Assembly: GCA_003640385.1 (NCBI GenBank)
Contig: RCAB01000635.1
Location: 1-30,786, forward strand
Reading direction: 5' to 3'
Source: Setaria digitata
Lineage: Eukaryota > Nematoda > Chromadorea > Rhabditida > Setariidae
DNA: 30,786 nucleotides
Part shown: positions 11,337 to 24,200 of the stretch, one piece after another
Layout: each line of letters begins with the position of its first letter
How positions within the stretch are numbered: position 1 is the stretch's first letter
Notes under the pieces: model-generated
Seen by the model: the letters and a program-made list of their open reading frames with translations, nothing else
The model's database searches: none
Told to the model about the DNA's origin: nothing
Position numbers and translations under genes: made by a program

Positions 11337-14140
11337 ATGAATTATTTTAAACAATTTGGGATGATTTTAAGCTTATCTCAAATCTATCATAATAATTTCA
11401 TGAAATTATCAACAATGGGTACGAAAAATGAATTACTGTTCTGGACAATACCAGAAATTGTGTATAAGTGTGCCGATATTGATCAGGTTGCAGCAGTATT
11501 TGATTATGAAAAAATCATTTTCACATTTGCAGATGTGAAAAAAGAAGTAAGATATATTGCTTTTTTTTTTCTTGTAATTTATTTTAGCGTTCTGTGAGTT
11601 TCTGGAAGTTTTAGAGAGCTACTACTTGTAAAACTTTTAAAATTACAACTTTTGATGCTTGTTTTACAGATGGATACGCTAGCAGCAGGTCTATTATCAG
11701 TGGGTCTTAAGCCAGGTGATCGTGTTCTTATTTGTGGCTCAAATACGGCTCATTTTTTTATTTGCTCATTAGCATGTGCTCGAGCTGATTTGATTTTTTC
11801 ACTGATGAGTCCAAATTTTGGAAATGCTGGACAGCTAAAATATGCACTCCTCAAGGTAAGCAATATTTTCAGTCCAAAATTTCCAGATTAAAGTTTTTCT
11901 CAAAGTTTTCAAGAAATTTTGCAATCATTGATTAAACATGCTCATGTATTATACTGACGGACGAATATTTTAACTGATAAGAGAATAAATTCAATTTTAT
12001 TTTATTTTATCTTTTTTAATAAAAAAAAAAATATTAACTTTTAAAGAACTTCCTAAGTCATGAATATCATAATAATTGCTAATTAATTATATTTACAGCA
12101 GTAAGAAGTAATTCCTTGCAGGGTGAATTCCGTGCTATCATTTGTTTTCCGGCTAAACGTGAAGCGGAATTTTTAAGTAATTTGTTGAATGAAATATCGC
12201 CAGAATTAATGTATTCAATTAAAGGTCGCCTATGTAGTAAAACAGTACCAAAATTGACTCACGTAATTATGGCTGAAGAAGAACATAAACATGCGTAAGC
12301 TTCACGTGATTAAAACTCTTTTTTGCATGATTATTAAATTTCAGTTGTTAGAAAAATATTTTTAATTAGCTGTAAAACAAATTTTATATATTTTCTAGCG
12401 GAACATTTACATTATCCGAAATTTATGGTCGAAGTAGTCGTGAAAAAGTTGACAAATTACCTGATTTTACAACGTGGAATACGCACAAACTTGCCGCTTT
12501 GCAGTTCACGTCTGTATGTCATATTTCAAAATTCATTTCCAATCTCGAATAGTTTTACTATTCAGGTGGCTTCTAAAAAATAGGAACTTCCTTGCTCTAA
12601 ACGAAATTGTTAGCTAGCTAACTAGTATTCAAGAAGGGGAAAAAAAATTATGGAAGAAAATTGAATCAATTAGCTACTCGTTATTAGTCACCAACGTAAT
12701 TTGGACTAACCTAGACTCTACTTAACAGAATATACCCCAAATAAACGTCATTTTTAACAAATGATAAATTTGAATGGACTATGCTTCTTTTTTTTGCTAT
12801 TTCATTTTAAATAGCAAAAAAAATAAATGTTAATTATCGTCCTCCATTCTTTTCTCTCTTTCTTTTTCTTTACTTTCATGTTTAATTATTAAAGCTTCTT
12901 AAATAATTAATTAGTTAATTATCTAATACTTATAATCCTTAAAAAGGCAAATCAAATACCATTTATTATCGATCCCCATTTGTTCAGAACAAGCTTATTT
13001 TCGATTAAATTAAAAAAAAAAAAAACTGTTTTTTCCTTCATTAGTGCTGCTGCTCTTTCATTTTCCTTGCATAATTTCATTTCCATACAAATTAAACCTA
13101 ACAATTAAAAAAAACTTTAGCGATGTTATCAATTAGTTAGTGATAACAAGTTTTGCTCTTCTTTTTCTTGGTTTAAAACTAAAACTTTGGGAAATTTTTT
13201 TATCGATTAGTGATAACAATTTTTGTTCTCTTTTTTGGCTTATTAATTTTTTTTTTTTTTTAGTTTGAACCTTTGGGAATTTTATTATTGAACCGTGATG
13301 ACAGCTTTGCTTCTCTTTTTTTTTGCTTATTGAATTTTTTTTTTTTAAATTAAACTTTAGGGAATTTTACTTTTTCCCCTTTAATTAATCATTCATTTCA
13401 TCTAACTATGCTTTATTCCGCTTTTTTTTTCTCATTTTCCTTTTTTGATTTTTTTTCCTCTTTTCTATTCCATTTTCCATTCCATTTCTTCCAGATTTCT
13501 TTCTTCTCTCAATTTTTTCTCTTGTTTTTCGTTTGTAAATTGAAGTTGCTTTTTTCTTTTCTTTATTTTTTTTGTTTTAAATCTTTTTCACTCGAAAATA
13601 AACCAAATATTGATGCAATGCAAATAACGGAATGCTTGTAGAATTGTCCACAAAACACTTTTTTATTTTTGCATCGAATAAATTTTTTTCAAAAATAAGC
13701 CAAATTTTTCAGCAACAAATGCATTTTTCTTGTTTTTTTTTTTTTTTGTTTTTTTGTATCAGCTAAGTTTAGTAAGGAAAAATTTTTTATGAATTCAAAA
13801 ATTAAGAATATACCTGACTTGTAAAAAAATAGAAATTATCATAAATGTGATAATAATAATAATGACCTTGGTGGCCATCATTCAAAGTAATATTTATTTC
13901 ACAACGGTATTGCAGAATTGAATTAATTTAGTTATGAGAATAGATGAGCTTTTTTTAAAGCTGTTTATTTGAATTCAGCAAATTTTTGATGCAAAATACT
14001 GATAATTTGCTATTATCACTAGTAAGCATTCACATCAGGAGCAGTATCATTTATCAATTAAATAACTTTCCACTGAAATGATAAAAGTGTTCGCCATATC
14101 GTAATTCTTTTGAAAAACCTTTTTTAATATCATTGTTGCA

Positions 14141-14172
<32 letters not shown>

Positions 14173-17100
14173 AGAAAAAAGAAAAGGAATGTCAGTAATG
14201 GATGAAATTTAAATTTTAAAAATTGTCTAAGAAAAAGCCAAAGAAAAGGAAACAAAGTTTCAGGGCATTTCAGCTCCAGCAAAATTAGTTGGCTTAACAC
14301 ATTATCAGTTGCTCAATGGTTGCCAAGTTGCTATTCAGGCTATCGGTTGCACTAATTCTGTTCGTAATTTTAAAAATAAAAATATTTTTGCGATAATTTT
14401 TTCCTTTCTATTTTAATGCATAATTTTTATTAAAATTAATAGCCTTCATCAAATCCTATCAAAATTGTTTAAAATTTTCATTTTTATTTTTAATTAAGGA
14501 AGAAAAAGAGGAAAAAAAAAGACGAAACTTTTATATGTCATTTTGGTTTTAATTTTAATATATTTCTATTTATTAAGGAAACAAAGAACTTTTCTATATC
14601 ATTCTTTTTTTTTTTTAGTCTTGCTTATTTCATTTAGTAGTCATTTATCGATCTTGAAATTTCACTTTCAATTTTAAAATTTTAATTTTCAGAGTTGCAT
14701 ATGTTGTGCTCTACCATTATTCAAGATGCCTATTTTTACACTTATTGGTTTGGTACCATTTATCACAAATGCTCGTGTTATTTATCCAGCACCATCACCA
14801 CTTCCAAAATTTCTTTTCGAATCGATTAAAAAATTTCAGTAATATTTCAAACTATTTTATTATTATTATCATTATTTTTTTTCTTTTTCTTTTTTTTTTT
14901 TTGAAGTAAGTTATTATTTAGTTTATTAATGATTTATCATTAGTGATATTTTATTTGATACATTATTTTTTCTCATTTAGCCTTCTTTTTTTGTTTTTTG
15001 TAAGCATTTCTGGGATGTGTATTTTTAATAAATAGTTTTAATTAATGCATTAATCGTTTCAAAATTTTTCTTTTTTTTTAAGATTTCTTTTTCTTTATTG
15101 AGGAATTTTTAAAATTTTTAATAGATTAATTAATTACAATATTCATTTGTAGCATTTGTTTTTCATTCATCTTTTTTTCTTTTCTTTTTTTTTTTAAAAA
15201 TATTTCTACAAATACAGATGTACTCATTTATTGTCAAATGCGGTTGCGTTAGGTTTAATTTTACGAATTGCACAAACTCAAAATATTCATTTATCAACAG
15301 TCGAGAATGTGATCCTACTCGGTGAACGTGTACCAAGTGATGTTGTTAAAAATATTAGCAAATTATTTGAAAATGCACAGAAAATTATGGTATGTTTATT
15401 AATTTCTTTATTTTTTATTTTTATTTTTTGTAATTTTTAAACCTTTTTAATAATATAAGCAGAAGAGAAGAAGGAAAAAATATAAAAAACCGATTATTTA
15501 TTTATTAAAATTGCGATAAACTTTTGGAACAACTATTCAAGGAAAAAAAATTTTGTCATTTTAATGTTTTAGGTTAAAATTTACTCTATCTTTTGAATTA
15601 TAAAAAATTAATTATTTTACCTTTAATTACTAGAAAATTTGCTTTTTTTTGGCATTTAAACAAAAATTTCGAAATTTTGAAAATGAAATTTTTATTTTTG
15701 TTAGTGTGAGAAATGAAAAAGTAAAAAAAAATTATTTGACTTAATTTTTTTTTCTTGAAAAAAAAATGGTGCATTCTATATTTTAGACTGGTTATATTTT
15801 AACAGAAGTAGCATCAGTGCCAATTTTGACCTGGGATACAATGAATATCAAAGTTATTGGAAAGCCATTGGATGAATTTATGGTAATTAAAATTTCTTAA
15901 TTATAGAATAAACAATATTCCAAATTAAAAAGAATTCTCGTAACGCTTTAAATTATAAGTAATATTACGAACATTTTCTTGATGTATTTTACAAGAATAA
16001 ACTCAGTTACTTTTAAGCAATATCATTAACATTCATTGTTGATGCAGCTTTTTATTTATAATTAAATTTTACACCTAATATAGCTTGAAACATTAATTTG
16101 GTGCGGGAATTTGCCTTGGGAAAATTCGAAAAATTAATTCAGTTTATCACTTCAAACATTTTCCAACGAATAAACGAATCACCGAAAATCAAAAATGATA
16201 CAAACATTCATCTAATTAAATGATGAGAATTGTTGTCAAATTTAAAATTTGTCAATAATGTAATTCAGCTTTTTACTAGTAATTTAGTTCTTTTGTATTT
16301 CAAAGTGGGAAATTTTATTGAAAAAGAACGAAGGTAGAATTGTAACCTGTAGAAAACTAATTTCACAAATTTCGAACAGTATTTTTTTGGTGAGAAAATA
16401 TTTCGAACATTAGAAAGCGAGAGAAATGCAATTAATTGAATTTCAGGCAGTTGAAAAATTAGCTAATTCAGATGTCATCAGACTTATAGAAGTTCCAAGA
16501 GAAGACTCATTATACCATTCCTTAATCTGCTTAATTTAGGTGGATATTCGAGATCTGGAAATTAAGGCAAATTGGAAAAGTTGCGATAAATTAGGTGAAT
16601 TACTCATTAAAGCTATTAAAGGATCAAAATTTCTCGGCTATGAGTCACCGTATGAAGGAGGTGAAGAGGAATGGATAGAAACCGGGTAAATATATTTTAA
16701 TTTGTTAAAATTGCATCAAAATTTCAAAATTTATATTGTTTGAAATTTCTCGCGTGAGTAATTGATTGATTTTAACTAATTTACCAATTATTTAAAGAAA
16801 AAATATTGATCAAATTATCACTTATTAAATGGATGTTGCAATTTGTATAAACATAGTCGATTAAGTTATCAGTAGATAACTTATCAGTTAATTGATTAAG
16901 CAAATTATAACACAAACATGTTAGAATTATTTCACTTTTAACACATAAGTGAAACGAAATTTACAGAGATATTGTAACAATGAATGAAGCTGGCATCATT
17001 GAATTAATTACTAATAAGGAAGATCTAATCATTGATCAATCGGGACAGCTTATCAAACATTGGATTATCGAAAAGGCATTATGCACTCATGATGAGGTCA

Positions 17101-20100
17101 AAGGGGCACAGGTCATTCGCCTTCTTTTTTTCGTACTTTTTCCCTCTTCCAGTGTGGTAAATATGTGGAAATTTCAGAACTTAGATAGTAATACCTAGTA
17201 AATTATTTAAAAAACGAAAAGAAAATGGTTAGATTAATCAAGAAAAGTTTTCGAGGAATTTATTTTCGTAGGGATTTAAAAGAAATTTAATTATATGCCT
17301 TTTTTTTCGCAAGGAATTTTTTCTGTATGGAAAAATTTAAAAGATAGACTAATTTGCTGGTAATGCAGTATAATTTTTTGTTCTTTTTTTCGCCCATTAA
17401 ATTTGAAAATTATTTGTACTGAGCAATGGAACAAACTGATAAGAAGCTGATAATTCAGATGACTGATAGCAAAAAGTTTAGTTTACATAACTGTTTCCAG
17501 TAAGTTAGTAATTTTTTCAGATTAAATTTTATCAAACTATTCGATTTAAATTTAAAATTTGTTCGAAAATTGAAATCTAAAATAACAGCAGCAACTGTAA
17601 CTGTTACAAAATTCAGTAGAACTATGTTGGATCTGAAAAAAAAAAAAAAAAAAAAGAAGAAAAATTAAACTTAAACTGATTGAATTTGATTAGTCGTGTG
17701 AGGGATGATCAGTAATTGTTAACTGCTATCAATTAATTGATTACTTCAGATCATTGCAATCGGCAAAAAACTTCCACTCTATGCATTTATTGTCCTCAAA
17801 AGTTCCGATCTTAACATCAATGTAATCCTAACAGATCTGATTGCTTTATGCAAAAATAATAAGGTTTGATCACTCTTTTGTTTGATATTTGATAAGTTTT
17901 TGATATTTCTTTTCTTTGATAAATTTGATAAATTTCAGATATATAATCATTTTTTTTTAAATCCAAAATCTTAAATCGACATCATTTATGATTGTTAATA
18001 ATTAACAGTAGTAATTATTATTACCATTACTAATAATAATCAATAATAATAATAATAAATGGTGTAAATAGCAATATGATAAATAAACTAATTTAATGAA
18101 TAATTGACCAGCGTAATTACTTTAGCATAGTATCATCATCACTTCATTAAATGATCAATTTCTCGAGCTCTTTCTTAGTCTAAGACGATACAGCTGCAAT
18201 TGTCAGTTAATAGCAAATTGCCTAGCGTTGAATATCTGGCTGGAAACTACTGGGCACATAAAATTAGTAGTATTTGAGTAAAAGTTTATTTCCAAATGTG
18301 ACAGAGAGATAAACATTAAAATGTTATGAATATGAAATCAATTAAATTTATTCCCTCAAAATTACTAAGCCATCGTACTTCTCATCATATCACTAAATTT
18401 TACTACTAGATATTATATTTATCATTAATACTTATATCATTAAAAGATCCTAAGTTTTAATTTGAGTTCACTGTTGGATCCATTTTTTTTTTTGGTATTT
18501 CCAATTAACTGAACTAAGTTTTTGAAGCAAATATTGCTGATGAATTGTATTTATCATTATGCTACTACACTATCTTATTAATAAATCACCATTACATTAC
18601 TAAGCTAACCAATGAATTATCATTATGCCACTAAATATACTAATTACTTCTAAATGATCATTATATTACTAGACTATCTCTTACATATGCCATATTTTAC
18701 GTAGCAATTTATTTTCAATACCAACTGATCATTTTTTTTTTTTTCAAGTGTTAACTCATATGTGAAAACCATTTTTTTTTTTTTGTTGATAAAAATGAAA
18801 TTTTTTGTAAATGAATTGAATCACTGATATTTGCTTTGCATTAATTCTGATTAAAATTCCAAATACATATATGTTTTGATTATTTTGAAATAAGATCAAA
18901 TGCATTTGATAGTATACTGTTCAGTTTCAGTATTTTTGGATGCTTTTCAGTTCGGGTAATTAGTTAATAATAATTATTGTTTCAAGATTTACCAGATAGT
19001 ATAGATTACAATTTGTAATTTTAACAACGCAAGGAGTCTTTTTTGTTCGGTGCTGTTGTATTTTTTATTTTTCAAAAATTCCAAAGACAAATTTTTATCC
19101 CAATCGTCTTAATCAAGTTTCAGTCATTCTAATCAAGACTGTACGACTCCAGATCCTGATAGCTTTATAATAATAATAATAGTAATAATAATAATATTAA
19201 TAATAATATTAATAATAATAATAACAATAATAATAATAATATCCGGATGTTATAAATTAGATGCTAATTGCTCCATTCATGTTATAGCTGAAAAGATNAT
19301 AACAATAATAATAATAATAATATTCGGATGTTATAAATTAGATGCTAATTGCTCCATTCATGTTATAGCTGAAAAGATTTAAAGAGGAAGAGTTTTTAAA
19401 AATAATTTCTTCCATTTTTATCTTTATTTTTCTCCTCCTTTTAATACGAATTAGACATTTTCAATTTCTATATTATAGTTTTAAAAAAAAAAAATTTTAT
19501 TATAAAATTATTTTGAAATTTCAAATAAAATAATCATTCATCAAAAAGCGATGGCATTAAAAATGTCACAATTAGTGAGACACTTGCTTGAAATAAACGG
19601 AAGGAATTATTGTTGGGTAGCATTGAAATATTCTCGATATTATACTAAATTTACTCAGAGCTAATTAAATGATGTCATCTTTGTTTGTTTATTTACTTAA
19701 TGAAATGTTTGTTTTTATGCTTATTATTTGTATAAAAATCATTTTGCTTACTTAACAATTTAAGCTCATTTATTAATTTCATTAATTTCTTCTGAATTAT
19801 TTGAGTTATGGCAAATTAATCTAATGAATAAGCTATATATATAGCGTCTACGCAGGTCAAAGTTGATAACATCATATAAAAATGATTCGATGATATGATT
19901 GTTAGGACATGCCTTCTTTTTTTCTTGCTTCTTTTTCTTCTTTACTTACTACGAATTAATAATTACTTGTGATAATTTTAAAAAATTTATTTATTTAGGC
20001 AAAAAAATCTCTTTTTTAGTTATTTTGAATTTTCCACAATTAAGCAATTATAATTAATGAAAATTCAAATCATTTAATGAATTTCAGTTAATTGTACCAG

Positions 20101-20204
20101 AAAAATTTGCAATTGTTGATGATTTTCCACGAATGAATACCAAAATTCAAAAATACCGAATGCGCGAAATGCTAGAAAATGATGAAGTGCAGTTGGTACC
20201 ATAG
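11337..20204 (+). CDS. Acyl-CoA synthetase/AMP-binding family protein, ACSF2-like, with degraded ATP motifs (12 exons)
   Basis: ANL-superfamily members activate a carboxylic acid with ATP and transfer it to CoA. Exons: 11337-11546, 11670-11855, 12122-12294, 12399-12513, 14264-14359, 14693-14838, 15218-15389, 15787-15882, 16540-16685, 16967-17111, 17750-17863, 20088-20204 (TAG). The sum is 1716 bases, 571 residues. Collinear family landmarks: GLLSVGLKPGDRV; LQFTS before the phosphate loop (residue 229 on); LPLF; GYILTE (about 368-373); ETGD with Asp448; C-terminal TKIQKYRMRE with Lys552 at the place of the catalytic lysine. The phosphate loop reads GISAPAKLVG instead of the usual GTTGSPKG type, and the hinge Arg motif (GRxKD) reads TNKED. 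All junctions keep frame, so this is a gene rather than a decayed copy, but catalysis is doubtful. The exon 5 donor (14360, gttcgt) is weak; the better donor at 14364 would shift the frame. Start: first in-frame ATG after a stop at 11289; ATG 11415 is an alternative. Confidence 0.85.
12514..14263 (+). other. Large T-rich intron 4 of the acyl-CoA synthetase-like gene
   Basis: This 1.75 kb intron has donor gtatgt and acceptor gtttcag. It is dominated by T-runs on the + strand (13400-13760), a 27-A run at 14143-14169, a 14-base palindrome GTTAGCTAGCTAAC at 12609-12622, and the degenerate direct repeat listed separately. I looked for an alternative exon with a normal phosphate loop and found none. 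Confidence 0.6.
13136..13374. repeat. Three degenerate tandem copies of a 70-85 bp unit
   Basis: Copies begin near 13136, 13207 and 13293. Each runs from a GTGATAACA/GTGATGACA block through TTTTGCTCTT or TTTTGTTCTC, a T-rich stretch with GGCTTATT or TGCTTATTGA, and a (G)AAC/AAAC-CTTTGGGAATTTTA-type block. Lengths differ because the T-runs vary. It is within intron 4 of the acyl-CoA synthetase-like gene and has no coding sense. Confidence 0.6.
17864..20087 (+). other. Large intron 11 of the acyl-CoA synthetase-like gene
   Basis: A 2.2 kb intron with donor gtttga and acceptor atttcag separates the last two coding exons. It contains short AAT-type microsatellites (about 18033-18057 and 19166-19245), several poly-T runs, and the duplicated segment with the N at 19298. 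No exon or RNA gene was recognised in it. Confidence 0.6.
19166..19378. repeat. AAT microsatellite plus 77-79 bp duplication interrupted by one N
   Basis: An AAT/AATATT simple repeat leads into two near-identical copies of a segment ending in gctgaaaagat: 19221-19297 and 19299-19377. They differ by one base (atatccgg versus atattcgg) and by the number of AAT units. The only N of the window, 19298, lies exactly between them. This pattern suggests an assembly join of overlapping reads or haplotypes rather than a true duplication. Confidence 0.85.
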
Positions 20205-21230
20205 AAAAGAAATTTTATGTCATTTCAGTATTTTTTCTTTTATTTTTCTGTTGCATTAAATAATTCGAAATTTCGATTTAAAATTTGAATTAAAAATAAT
20301 GATAAAAAAAAAATCTTCCAATTGTTCATGTCTATATATGTCGCTATCATTTTTGTTTCTTCCGCTTCCAGTTGAAACGACAATAAATAAATCATTCATT
20401 ATTTTACTTTTTTTTTTCGAAAAAAAAACATTTTCAGAATATGCGATGTATTTGAGTATTGAATTATAAATTATAGTATATTTTTCACCGGATTATTTAT
20501 CAGAATATCAAATAATTATTGGAGAGGAAAAGAAAAAGAAAATTAAACAACTTTTCTGAACATTCAACTTGAAAAATAGTGGTATTACTTATATATTTAA
20601 ATTTTTGTAATTTAATAAAATGAAGGAATTGCAAATTAAGCTGCAGTTGCAAATTAAATTGAACAGAAAGCTTTCGGTTAGAAATTAATTAATTAAAATG
20701 ACAGGAGCGAGATTAAATTATGCGACACACATACGAAGATATCAGATATCAGAGATGACCAGTAGCTAATCGTCTTTTCTTGTTTATATTTGTTTTTATC
20801 TTTTGAAAGATTTTTTAAAATTTGAACTCCCGAAAAGAGGAATTTTCTCGACTATTTTAGTGGCATTTAAATCTTAAATTCTAATAATGGTCAACTAAGA
20901 TTTGATAATAAGGCAATAAATTTCTTTCTAGTCTCCCATGAAAGGGATAGGTTAGTTTTATTATTAGTTAGCGAAGGAATTACATTAATCCAAATTCATT
21001 TTCACTTAAACAAATAAACAGATTTAAAAGTAATGGATTATTTTCATAATTTCAAATGGCAAGATTATTTATAGATATAAAATTAAAAAATTTACAAAGG
21101 GTTTTCTTTTTTTTTTTCTACGCTGGTAAATTTTAAACCAAAAATTTGAAAGTTTAATTGCAGTCCATTTTAGGAATTAATCTTTCACCATTTAAAATTA
21201 ATGAAACTAACCCTTTAAGCAAATATCATT
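20205..21230. other. Convergent intergenic region with both genes' 3' ends
   Basis: Two genes end facing this stretch. A + strand AATAAA at 20382-20387 lies about 180 bases after the synthetase-like stop. On the - strand an AATAAA (forward TTTATT, 20957-20962) lies about 270 bases after the stop of the cysteine-rich protein gene. These are candidate poly(A) signals. No other gene was recognised. Confidence 0.5.
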
Positions 21231-24200
21231 TTAAAACATTATGAGCACAAATATGAGTAAAGCAATTATATCATTTAACAATATCGATATATTATCACCC
21301 AAAGCGGTAATGCCTGATCCAACAAGTTCTTTGCGTCGTATTTTTCGCTCATTTTGAATTGGTGGTGATTGTTCCATTGTTGTTTTGTTTAAATGATCAT
21401 TAATTAGTGGTAAAATTGTTGTTGCTTTCATTTGTTTCATCATTTTAGAATCGTAATTTTGCTGCTTCTGAAGGCTTCGATTCGTTTTGTCAAAATCCAC
21501 TGAAATAGATGATGGTGAAGATGACGATGGAGTTGTGGAACCTGAAAAATTTTAATTAAATATTACAAAATGTTCGATGTAAAATTTTAGCGCTAAATCA
21601 AAATATTAGTATTAATTTTATCACTCATTCTTATAGTTTAAATAATTGAAATTTCTCTTAATTAAATGAATTGAAAAATATTATAGAAAATCTGATTATC
21701 AAAAAAAAAAGAAATCTTCAACAAGTTGACATGTATTCCTAAAGAAGGAAGAAATATGATGTTATGACTACTTTAATTTCCAAATAATCAAAAATTTCCT
21801 TATATCTCATATATCAAGTAAATTTGATTTCCAATCTCTTATATGCTAATCAAGTTTAATTTCTAATTTCTTATATACCAAGCAAAATTTGATTAACATT
21901 GTTTATCTCTTTTACGGATCAATAAAAAACATTACTTTTTGTTTCAACCTTGAGAATACTCTTTTCAGGTATGTTCAATGATGTTTTACTGACTTTTTGC
22001 GACGTCCTACCGGCTGAAGTTGTTTCCATTCCGGTTTCTCCCTCATAATCATCGGTATCTAAAAAAAAACAAAAATACGAGAGTTGCTAAGTATTCTTGC
22101 ACAGTAACAAACAACTTATACACTGTAATTAATAATATATTCTAAATAATTATTCCATCCAAAGTCCAACAACATATTATCACCGGAAGTATCATTTTAT
22201 CATTTAAATCGAATAAGTCCTTTAAGCATAAAACTAACAAAAAAAAAAAGGATTTACTTTGAGTAAAAATTACATAATAACGATTATCGCACATACAAAA
22301 TATTGGTGCGAAGCTAATTAAAGCAAAGGTGAAACAAATGAGAAAAAAATAATGGAATTCTATTAACAGTAATTTTTTTTTCCCTATAATAATTTAATTA
22401 TAGCAAGATATTTTCGTAGTAATTTTCAATATTTCTTACTTTCACATATAATTGGATTTATAAATATAGCATAATGAGAATATATGCAAATATCATTATT
22501 CAAGTAATTATCGAAAATAATACTAAGAGAAAATATAGATGTATAATTAGCTCAAATTGTAAATTTATGGAAGTCGAAAACAGTTTAATAATCATGCATT
22601 CATAATGAATATAAAATACGTGGGGATCATTTAATGAAAGGAAATCCCGAATGATAATGATAAGGACTTTCTTTGATAACTAACTAAGTCTAATTTATGA
22701 ATTTAACAAAATAAATAGAAGTTAAATATTAAAAAATCGGTATTTGAATTTGAAAAGAAATTAAAAATTTAAATATTAAAATATTCTCAATTATCAAAAG
22801 TTTTGTTTTTAATATTAAAAATTATTAGGTAAAAAGTGCATGGAATGCTCTCAACAAATATACTACAATAATAAATTGAACACAAAATATTAAACTCCTT
22901 GTTTTTTTTCTTGGCCTAAATTTCTTTTCAATTATTTTTACATTATTTCAATTTCATACAATTTAAATTTAATTAAGAATTAACCTGAAGTTTCAATCTC
23001 ATCGATCACTTCATCCAACACTGATTGATCATTCAATTTAAATGCATCATATAATTTGATCATATTTTGTGGATTATTACAATTACTTTGACCATAGCAC
23101 CAACATCGTACACTTCCTGATGATTTCTTTACACAGCCTGATCGCTCTAAAAATTTTCAAAAATTTTTAAATTTAAAAAGACAAAAGAAAGAAAACAAAG
23201 CATCTTTTTTGATAAATTAATAACTTCTGCAATTTGAATTAATTAAAGAAAACAATTTAAACTGGAAAATTTTTTCCAAATAATAACTTAAAATCAAAAA
23301 AAAAAAAGGAAAGATGATAATCATGAATGAAAGGCTTCGTTGATTTTTACCCTAAATATAGTGAATTGAAATGAGCATTATCATTTAATTATACAAATGT
23401 CGGTGAACTTTTTATATTAAATAATAAAAATTATAATATATTATTTGCATATTAATAATAGTTATATTGACAATAGCATAGTATTAGTTAATTTTTAAAT
23501 ATTCTTACACCGATAACAACAACAATCATAATAATAATAATAACAATAGAAACAGTAATAATCATGACCATAACAATGAAAATATTTTTGGAAAAGAAAT
23601 AATGATGTAGTCGAATTTCTTCTTTAAATCATTATCTGAGAAACTCATACAATTATTTACTGAAAATAATACTAATACTATCGATTTTTGGAATAATTTA
23701 AATTTAAGAAAATAATAATAATTTGAAATAGAAACTCTATCGCAATTAATATATAATTCATAAATAATTTTTCTTTTTTTTTTTTGCCAAAACATTTCTG
23801 TAGTCTAATTAAGTAGCATCAATTTTACACAAAAAAAAAAAGATTAAATTGAATCAAAAATTTACTAAATTGAGAAAACTATCAAAATTTCTATTCTAAT
23901 TAATTACAATTACTATTTCCGCTTTTCATGATACTTTGTTTTAAACTTCTTGCAATATTTTCTGGATATTATTTCTTGTCTATAAAATTACCGCCTTCAT
24001 ATTTACATCATTTTCTGCTATTCTAAATGACAAATGTATAAGAGAGCATTTTTTGTAGCCGATAAAATTATAAAATCATGCTAATATAACAATTTCATAT
24101 TCGAATTATTCATATATCAATTCTGTATTTGAATTATTCAATGTCGAGAATGTTAAATTAGTAAATTTTCCATTTTTTTTTCTTTTTTTTTTTTTTAAAC

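Noticed and set aside
13408..13641. 77-codon open frame composed mostly of Phe, Ser and Leu
   Set aside because: It is a translation of a poly-T intron stretch.
14706..14909. 67-codon open frame starting in exon 6 of the synthetase-like gene
   Set aside because: It is a shifted frame. The phase-0 frame gives the collinear family sequence LPLFKMPIFTLIGLVPF, whereas this frame ends in poly-Phe from a T-run.
16448..16539. Possible alternative exon start after TTTCAG at 16447, open for 30 codons and in phase with exon 8
   Set aside because: It ends in a stop (TAG at 16538-16540) before joining exon 9, and the exon 8-9 join without it matches the family length exactly.
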